From assembly GCF_050490315.1 (NCBI RefSeq), contig NZ_JBNPEO010000020.1:1-7401 (forward strand): a DNA stretch of 7,401 nt, written 5' to 3'. The notes under the pieces were generated by a model. It did no database searches and had not been told where the DNA came from. It saw nothing but the letters and a program-made list of their open reading frames with translations. A program made the translations under genes and the position numbers. Of the stretch, positions 1 through 7,401 are shown in pieces. The first letter of the stretch is position 1. Every line of letters begins with the position of its first letter. Source of the stretch: JBNPEO01 sp050490315. Lineage in GTDB: Bacteria; Actinomycetota; Actinomycetes; Actinomycetales; Micrococcaceae.

Positions 1-1535
<1,535 letters not shown>

Positions 1536-1536
1536 A

Positions 1537-1566
1537 CCAACACCCCCCACTTGTGGGTTGTGTTGG
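1537..1566 (+). other. Hairpin immediately 3' of 23S rRNA
   Basis: CCAACAC (1537-1543) pairs with GTGTTGG (1560-1566) and CCCAC (1546-1550) with GTGGG (1553-1557), separated by a symmetric CC/TT internal loop. The position just after the mature 23S end suggests a role in precursor trimming. A terminator is unlikely because no U-run follows and 5S lies downstream. Confidence 0.5.
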
Positions 1567-1583
1567 GTAAAGAGAACAAGACT

Positions 1584-1617
1584 GCTTGCGTCCACTATGT
1601 GGTTCCCAAACAACAAC
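1584..1617 (+). other. 3' arm of the 23S precursor processing stem
   Basis: This segment is the reverse complement of 5707-5740, upstream of the 23S in operon B. Of 34 aligned positions, 31 are Watson-Crick pairs, 2 are G-U and 1 is a mismatch. In bacterial rrn transcripts such flanking arms form the long stem that RNase III cuts to release pre-23S. The partner shown lies in the neighbouring operon; the true partner is the equivalent spacer of operon A, outside the window. Confidence 0.75.
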
Positions 1618-1669
1618 ACCAAACCTGGTCACACCCAGGGGAGGCTGTTATTGAACAGGGAACAAAAAA

Positions 1670-1696
1670 ACACAACAAAATACACAACAAAATACA
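1670..1696 (+). repeat. Two-copy 12-nt tandem repeat in the 23S-5S spacer
   Basis: The unit ACAACAAAATAC occurs twice without mismatch at 1672-1683 and 1684-1695, and periodicity 12 holds across 1670-1696. It lies in the single-stranded-looking A+C-rich part of the spacer. It is most simply a recent slippage duplication. Confidence 0.85.
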
Positions 1697-1800
1697 GGAA
1701 CCAGTAACAAACACACCACGTGTTTGCCCATGGTTTATCCACTATTGTTGTAACCAAAGACTACCCGCCCCACCACATGGTTGGGGGACAGGGTCAAAGG

Positions 1801-1921
1801 GTTACGGCGGTCATAGCGTGGGGGAAACGCCCGGTCCCATTCCGAACCCGGAAGCTAAGGCCCACAGCGCCGATGGTACTGCACCTGGGAGGGTGTGGGA
1901 GAGTAGGACACCGCCGGACAA
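1801..1921 (+). rRNA. rrf: 5S ribosomal RNA (operon A)
   Basis: This is a complete 5S rRNA of about 120 nt. The terminal helix pairs CGGCGG near 1805-1810 with CCGCCG at 1911-1916. Internal landmarks are CCCATTCCGAACCCGGAAG (1836-1854), GCGCCGATGGTACTGC (1867-1882) and GGGAGAGTAGG (1897-1907), typical of actinobacterial 5S. It is the last gene of operon A, about 265 nt after 23S, and is followed by a terminator 8 nt later. The ends are uncertain by 1-3 nt. Confidence 0.96.
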
Positions 1922-1929
1922 CCATTCAT

Positions 1930-1967
1930 AGTAAAGCCCCGCACCCACACAGGTACGGGGCTTTACT
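1930..1967 (+). terminator. Intrinsic terminator of rRNA operon A
   Basis: AGTAAAGCCCCG (1930-1941) pairs perfectly with CGGGGCTTTACT (1956-1967), a 12-bp stem with a 14-nt loop. The U-tract after it is weak (ACTACTTTAAC). The stem starts 8 nt after 5S, where an rrn terminator is expected. The A-rich 5' arm and U-rich 3' arm could also work for convergent transcription. Confidence 0.88.
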
Positions 1968-2090
1968 ACTTTAACAACCACACACCAACCCAACCCGGCC
2001 CACAGGACCCCAACCCACTCGACGCAGGTTGCGTGCGTGGGTATTATCCTTTTATTGACCGCGAGACTTTTGTCATCATTGAATTTTGCT
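1968..2090 (+). other. Intergenic region with candidate patatin promoter
   Basis: No gene is visible between the operon A terminator and the patatin leader. The first part is A+C-rich. It contains a small inverted repeat ACGCA/TGCGT (2022-2026 with 2030-2034) that overlaps the candidate -35 box described separately and could be an operator or chance. Confidence 0.6.
2019..2047 (+). promoter_or_regulatory. Candidate sigma-70-type promoter for the patatin gene
   Basis: TCGACG (2019-2024, 4 of 6 to TTGACA), a 17-nt spacer, then TATTAT (2042-2047, 5 of 6 to TATAAT). Transcription would start near 2053-2056, leaving a leader of about 160 nt before the ATG at 2215. A rival reading, TTGACC (2055-2060) with TTGAAT (2079-2084) at 18 nt, has a poorer -10 and would start transcription at the Shine-Dalgarno itself. 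The assignment rests on consensus matching only. Confidence 0.4.
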
Positions 2091-2214
2091 AGGAGGTGAG
2101 ACCCGTGAAAGCAGTATCCGTAATGGGCCTCCCTCGCAGTTCATGGTCCTGCGGTCGGGTTATCTAGAACTCGCGCCGTCTGGGAATGCCCGCACATCGC
2201 GAAAGGCCATTCCC
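2091..2214 (+). promoter_or_regulatory. Structured 5' leader of the patatin gene, possible translational attenuator
   Basis: Three consecutive hairpins can be drawn. Hairpin A: GGAGG (2092-2096) with CCTCC (2128-2132), and CCC (2102-2104) with GGG (2125-2127). It masks the first Shine-Dalgarno. Hairpin B: CGG/CCG (2152-2154 with 2176-2178) and CGGGTT/AACTCG (2156-2161 with 2168-2173), with the upstream ORF stop codon in its loop. Hairpin C: TGGGAATG (2181-2188) with CATTCCCA (2208-2215), extended inward by CC/GG and CGC/GCG. It masks the patatin Shine-Dalgarno GAAAGG (2201-2206) and the A of ATG. An alternative A-C pairing is GGGC (2125-2128) with GCCC (2188-2191) plus CCC (2131-2133) with GGG (2182-2184). 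No known riboswitch class was recognised. The structures are seen by eye; the regulatory role is inferred. Confidence 0.4.
2105..2167 (+). CDS. Possible 20-residue leader peptide upstream of patatin gene
   Basis: GTG at 2105 opens a 20-codon ORF ending at TAG (2165-2167). It would encode MKAVSVMGLPRSSWSCGRVI. The support is the ribosome site: AGGAGGTG at 2091-2098, 6 nt before GTG, by far the best Shine-Dalgarno near this gene and a near-complete match to the anti-SD. It is in a different frame from the patatin ORF and ends 47 nt before the patatin ATG. The peptide has no recognisable domain, signal sequence or amino-acid run of the kind seen in biosynthetic attenuators. A regulatory leader peptide is one reading. 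Another is that the strong site is chance, or that it serves an extended patatin start. Confidence 0.35.
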   Translation: MKAVSVMGLPRSSWSCGRVI

Positions 2215-3225
2215 ATGAACACAAATTCATCTTCAGTTACTGGTTCCCACCCCGCAGAGACGCCAACGGCCGTTCAGCCGCATTCCACTCAGTCTCATCC
2301 CATTCAGTCGCGTCAGCGGGCACTAGTTCTGGGCGGGGGTGGATCCACTGGGAACGCGTGGCTCATTGGCGTTGTAGCAGGTCTCGTTGACGCGGGCTGC
2401 AGAGTCAAGGATTTTGACCTCATCGTAGGAACTTCTGCAGGTGCAACCGCAGCTGCGCAGATCACCAGCGGAGCCACACCGGCGGAGCTGTTCGAGGCCA
2501 TCATGAATGAGCGCGCACCCTCTCTTCCAGAGCGGGAACTAGGCGGAGTCTCGCCGCAGCGTAGTAGTATGCCACCGGTGGCGGCGTCCGAGGCGCCGCG
2601 TCGTATGGTGAACGGCCAGCTTGGTGCGACTGGCGAAGTCATCGCTGCATCAGTGGACATCACTGACATGCGTCGGCGTATCGGCGCCTGGGCACTTAGC
2701 CGGGAAGCGTCGTCGGACGTTGCTTTCCAAGAGCGTTGGCGCGCGACCGTTGCCTCTAGATTCGTTGGGGATGTCTGGCCGGAACAACGAGTGTTCGTCA
2801 CCGCCGTCGACGCCGTGAGTGGTGACCCAGTGACCTTCGACTTGGAGAGCGGCGTGAACCTGGTAGATGCCGTGGCGGCCAGCTGCTCGAGTGGTTTTGC
2901 ATATCAGATTGGTGAAAATCACTATGTCGACGGCGGCTACCGGACGAACGCCGATAATGCAGACGTGGTGAAGGGATACAAAGAGGTTTTGGTGCTCTCA
3001 CCTTTTGGTGGCAGGTCCCGAACGCCCAGCGAGTGGGGGGTGGATCTGGCTTCCCAAGTCTCTGAGCTGCGGTCCGCTGGCAGCAAAGTGGCAACCATAT
3101 TTCCTGAAGGGGAGGCCGCGAACTATTTTGGGGTCAATGCCATGGATCTGTCACTGCGTCCCTTGGCGGCACAGGCCGGTTTCGCGCAAGGCAGGGCCGC
3201 TGGCCAATATGTGGCCGACGCCTGA
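2215..3225 (+). CDS. Patatin-like phospholipase family protein
   Basis: A predicted lipid acyl hydrolase of the patatin family (PF01734-type Ser/Asp dyad), 336 residues from the ATG at 2215. After about 33 low-complexity Ser/Thr/His/Gln/Pro-rich residues comes RALVLGGGGSTG (glycine-rich oxyanion loop, residues 40-46). GTSAG follows at residues 72-76 with nucleophile Ser74, and the YVDGG motif carries catalytic Asp239. A C-terminal AGFAQGRAAGQY helix is typical of actinobacterial members. The oxyanion motif has Ser-Thr where classical patatins have x-Arg; actinobacterial paralogues with GGGGVTG-like loops are known. No signal peptide or membrane segment is evident, so it is probably cytoplasmic; the substrate cannot be told. 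The ATG at 2215 has GAAAGG 8 nt upstream. The frame is open back to a TTG at 2086, which has no Shine-Dalgarno, so a 379-residue form is less likely. It stands alone between two rRNA operons with no operon partner. Confidence 0.92.
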   Translation: MNTNSSSVTGSHPAETPTAVQPHSTQSHPIQSRQRALVLGGGGSTGNAWLIGVVAGLVDAGCRVKDFDLIVGTSAGATAAAQITSGATPAELFEAIMNERAPSLPERELGGVSPQRSSMPPVAASEAPRRMVNGQLGATGEVIAASVDITDMRRRIGAWALSREASSDVAFQERWRATVASRFVGDVWPEQRVFVTAVDAVSGDPVTFDLESGVNLVDAVAASCSSGFAYQIGENHYVDGGYRTNADNADVVKGYKEVLVLSPFGGRSRTPSEWGVDLASQVSELRSAGSKVATIFPEGEAANYFGVNAMDLSLRPLAAQAGFAQGRAAGQYVADA

Positions 3226-3234
3226 ATCCTGCGG

Positions 3235-3261
3235 AGTGATGCACGCCATAAGATCACTTTT
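3235..3261 (+). terminator. Weak candidate terminator of the patatin gene
   Basis: AGTGAT (3235-3240) pairs with ATCACT (3253-3258) around a 12-nt loop, followed at once by a T-rich run (TTTTCTTCC from 3258). It starts 10 nt after the patatin stop codon. The stem is short and only half GC, so termination may be partial. Confidence 0.4.
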
Positions 3262-3300
3262 CTTCCATTCAGGTAGAAAGTGGGGACATATACCCCGAAA

Positions 3301-3320
3301 TTCCGCGTGTTGATGCGGAA
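3301..3320 (+). other. Hairpin in the patatin-rrn intergenic region
   Basis: TTCCGCGT (3301-3308) pairs with ATGCGGAA (3313-3320), one G-U included, with a GTTG loop. It is flanked by TGGGG/CCCCG (3281-3285 with 3293-3297, outer T-G wobble) and GGCGC/GCGCC (3323-3327 with 3329-3333, or GGCG/CGCC with a 3-nt loop). All lie inside GGTAG/CTACC (3272-3276 with 3333-3337). No U-run follows. The function is unknown. Confidence 0.45.
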
Positions 3321-3413
3321 GTGGCGCAGCGCCTACCGGATTTGTGTTGGGTGTTGGTGGGGTGTATTGTTTTTTGAGTCGCCGCGAGGGGAACAGCGTT
3401 GAGCTGGGACCGC

Positions 3414-3436
3414 GGGTGGCCACCCCCCTTTCTTTT
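3414..3436 (+). terminator. GC palindrome followed by a T-rich run upstream of rrn B promoter
   Basis: GGGTGGCCACCC (3414-3425) is a perfect 12-nt palindrome, followed after CCC by TTTCTTTT (3429-3436). It could end read-through from the patatin gene before the rrn promoter. The hairpin needs a loop taken from its centre, which leaves only 4 bp, so it may equally be a protein-binding palindrome. Confidence 0.25.
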
Positions 3437-3520
3437 AGGCCATGGTTTGGTCGTCTTTTTGGGCGTCTGAGTGTGGTTGTGGGTTGTGTTTGCTGCTGGT
3501 GTGAGTCCTGGAATATGGAT

Positions 3521-3549
3521 TTGCGGTTTGGTGGTGAATCGGGTAAGTT
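3521..3549 (+). promoter_or_regulatory. Probable rRNA operon B promoter
   Basis: TTGCGG (3521-3526), a 17-nt spacer, then TAAGTT (3544-3549), which fits the TAnnnT form of actinobacterial -10 boxes. The following stretch GTTGCTCCGGAGCG (3556-3569) resembles the start-site-proximal GTTGCCCCGAAGCG that I recall after the -10 of mycobacterial rrn promoters, at the same distance. The start site would be near 3556, about 240 nt before 16S. The resemblance is from memory and not from an alignment run. Confidence 0.55.
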
Positions 3550-3610
3550 TGAAAAGTTGCTCCGGAGCGAGTTCTGATCCTGTTGAGGGGTTGGGGTGGT
3601 GCCGGTAGTG

Positions 3611-3642
3611 CCTGTTGTTTGAGAACTCAATAGTGTGCCAAG
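3611..3642 (+). other. 5' arm of the 16S precursor processing stem
   Basis: Pairs with 5542-5573 in the 16S-23S spacer. Of 32 positions, 25 are Watson-Crick, 5 are G-U and 2 are mismatches (A-C, G-G). It brackets the entire 16S gene and is the expected RNase III substrate. It contains the boxA element. Confidence 0.75.
3615..3635 (+). promoter_or_regulatory. boxA-type antitermination element in the 16S leader
   Basis: TTGTTTGAGAACTCAATAGT and the next G match the NusA/Nus-factor binding region of mycobacterial rrn leaders, whose core GAACTCAATAG is known as a NusA ligand. It recurs with two changes upstream of 23S (5711-5731). The same bases form part of the 16S precursor stem, so antitermination binding and processing would be sequential. 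Confidence 0.75.
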
Positions 3643-3679
3643 TTTATTGATACCGATTGTTTTTTGATTGGTTGATTTT

Positions 3680-3714
3680 GCCAGGCTGTGCGCACCCCGT
3701 GTGTGTGGTCTGGT
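3680..3714 (+). other. G-U-rich hairpin in the 16S leader
   Basis: An uninterrupted 16-bp RNA stem with a 3-nt CCC loop (3696-3698), running from CCAG (3681-3684) to CTGG (3710-3713). Nine pairs are Watson-Crick and seven G-U, counting the outer G3680-U3714. It is invisible as a DNA palindrome because of the wobbles, so the structure exists only in the transcript. It lies between boxA and mature 16S, where leader RNA assists 16S folding in other bacteria. Confidence 0.55.
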
Positions 3715-3792
3715 TTTCAGCTGGTTTCGAATTTAGTGCAATCATTTGCTGTGTTATTTCCATGGTTTTGGTTGTGTCTGTTTGGTTAGTTT

Positions 3793-5323
<1,531 letters not shown>

Positions 5324-5541
5324 CCTCTGCCATTGCTGGTGGTGACTGTATGGTTGCTGTTGGTGTGGTCAAGAGTTATAGCTCATTGCGTGGACGTTTG
5401 TTCCACGGTGGGTGCTCATGGGTGGAATATCAATAGGCATGCTTTGCTGGTTTTTGCTGGCTGTGTTTGAGTACGGGCTTTCTTCGCTTTTGGGTGGAGG
5501 GGTTGTGGAAAGGATGTGGTTGGTGGGGGTTGGTGGGGATT

Positions 5542-5573
5542 TTTGGCACACTGTTGGGTCCTGAGGCAACAGG
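5542..5573 (+). other. 3' arm of the 16S precursor processing stem
   Basis: TTGGCACACTGTTGGGTCCT (5543-5562) and the following bases pair with leader 3611-3642. Four of the substitutions relative to a perfect complement turn A-U into G-U, keeping the helix. TTGGCACACTGTTGGGTCCTGA-like sequence is familiar from actinobacterial spacers. Confidence 0.75.
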
Positions 5574-5706
5574 GCCGCTGATTGTTTTGTGATGCGTGCT
5601 GCTTTGGTGGTGTGTGTTGTGGGGGTTGGTGGTTTTGTTTGTTTCGGTTTCCTGGCCTTGACTGATGCGGTGCACTGTTTGGTGTGTTGTTGGTGTGGGG
5701 TACGGG

Positions 5707-5740
5707 GTTGTTGTTTGAGAACTACATAGTGGACGCGAGC
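5707..5740 (+). other. 5' arm of the 23S precursor processing stem
   Basis: Complementary over 34 positions to the post-23S segment 1584-1617 of operon A, with a single mismatch (A5718-C1606) and two wobbles. Operon B's own 3' partner lies beyond the window. Confidence 0.75.
5711..5731 (+). promoter_or_regulatory. boxA-type antitermination element upstream of 23S
   Basis: TTGTTTGAGAACTACATAGT and the next G differ from the leader copy (3615-3635) only in AC for CA. A second antitermination loading site before 23S is usual in bacterial rrn operons. It also lies within the 5' arm of the 23S stem. Confidence 0.7.
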
Positions 5741-5851
5741 ATCTTATAAAGAAGCAATTTCTAAGATTATGAACCTGGATCTGTCGTCGTGCCCTTTGGG
5801 GTGTGGTGGTGGTTTTCATGGTTCTCTCGAAAGTGTTTTATTGATCTTTGT

Positions 5852-7401
<1,550 letters not shown>

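Larger units (their letters stand above)
1536..1800 (+). other. 23S-5S intergenic spacer with processing elements
   Basis: The 265-nt transcribed spacer holds no gene. It is strikingly A+C-rich on the sense strand, opposite to the G+T-rich 16S-23S spacer. It contains a hairpin directly after 23S (1537-1566), the 3' arm of the 23S precursor stem (1584-1617), and a 5-bp hairpin CCTGG/CCAGG (1624-1628 with 1635-1639). It also contains a 12-nt tandem duplication (1670-1696) and a perfect 7-bp hairpin CAAACAC/GTGTTTG (1708-1714 with 1720-1726) upstream of 5S. Short ORFs here overlap rRNA or its spacers and have no coding support. Confidence 0.85.
3226..3520 (+). other. Intergenic region between patatin gene and rrn promoter B
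   Basis: About 295 nt without a credible gene. ORFs that cross it lack Shine-Dalgarno sites and recognisable proteins. It carries several inverted repeats (3235-3258, 3272-3337, 3414-3425) and becomes G+T-rich after about 3340. A further weak promoter-like pair, TTGTGT (3342-3347) and TATTGT (3365-3370) at 17 nt, could be a second upstream rrn promoter, but the match is poor. Confidence 0.6.

Noticed and set aside
1670..1696. CRISPR-like repeat
   Set aside because: It is two adjacent 12-mers with no spacers, in an rRNA spacer.
2055..2084. Promoter TTGACC-18 nt-TTGAAT for the patatin gene
   Set aside because: The -10 lacks the key second-position A and the start site would fall on the Shine-Dalgarno at 2091; TCGACG-17-TATTAT fits better.
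2086..2214. N-terminal extension of patatin from TTG at 2086
   Set aside because: The frame is open, but there is no Shine-Dalgarno before 2086 and the 43 residues resemble no patatin N-terminus. Third-position GC there is similar to the gene, so it is not excluded outright.
2313..3094. ORFs on the minus strand and in other frames over the patatin gene
   Set aside because: They are shadow frames of a gene with clear catalytic motifs and have Arg/Ser/Pro-rich translations without domains.
3315..3345. tRNA gene starting GCGGAAGTGGCGCAGC
   Set aside because: Only acceptor-like and D-arm-like bases match; no anticodon stem, T arm or 3' acceptor strand follows within 60 nt.
1968..3792. Insertion sequence, integrase or attachment site carrying the patatin gene between the rrn operons
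   Set aside because: No transposase or recombinase coding, no terminal inverted repeats and no target duplications were seen at either side.

Overview
The window is a stretch of actinobacterial chromosome, most likely from the Micrococcaceae (Arthrobacter sensu lato). The basis is the 16S sequence, including the V1 stretch around 3858-3890, the helix around 3960-4015 and the V6 stretch around 4768-4815. Also consistent are the absence of a tRNA in the 16S-23S spacer and a boxA-type antitermination element of the kind known from mycobacterial rrn leaders. I place the genus from memory of such sequences, not from a search.

Layout, all on the + strand: (1) the 3' half of a 23S rRNA gene (1 to about 1535), a 265-nt A+C-rich spacer, a 5S rRNA (about 1801-1921) and an intrinsic terminator (1930-1967), which close rRNA operon A. 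(2) One protein-coding gene, a patatin-like phospholipase (2215-3225), with a structured 5' leader that holds a possible 20-codon upstream ORF. (3) About 390 nt of non-coding DNA ending in an rrn promoter (about 3521-3549). (4) rRNA operon B: leader with boxA, a complete 16S (about 3793-5317), a spacer without tRNA, and the 5' half of a 23S (about 5852-7401, cut by the window end). The window is therefore two tandem, co-directional rRNA operons with a single enzyme gene between them.

The rRNA parts look functional. Universal 16S sites, anti-Shine-Dalgarno, peptidyl-transferase and sarcin-ricin motifs are intact. Two long pairings that should form the 16S and 23S precursor processing stems can be drawn base by base: leader with spacer for 16S, and spacer with 23S-5S spacer for 23S. 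The 23S stem can only be drawn here by combining the 5' side of operon B with the 3' side of operon A, so the two operons are close homologues.

The least ordinary part is the 130 nt before the patatin gene. A perfect Shine-Dalgarno (2091-2098) sits before a 20-codon ORF. Three consecutive hairpins can then be drawn, the last of which buries the Shine-Dalgarno and the first base of the patatin start codon, and an alternative pairing between hairpins 1 and 3 is possible. This resembles translational-attenuation leaders such as those of erm genes. It is an inference from pairing by eye; chance structure in GC-rich DNA, or a longer patatin N-terminus, remain live alternatives.
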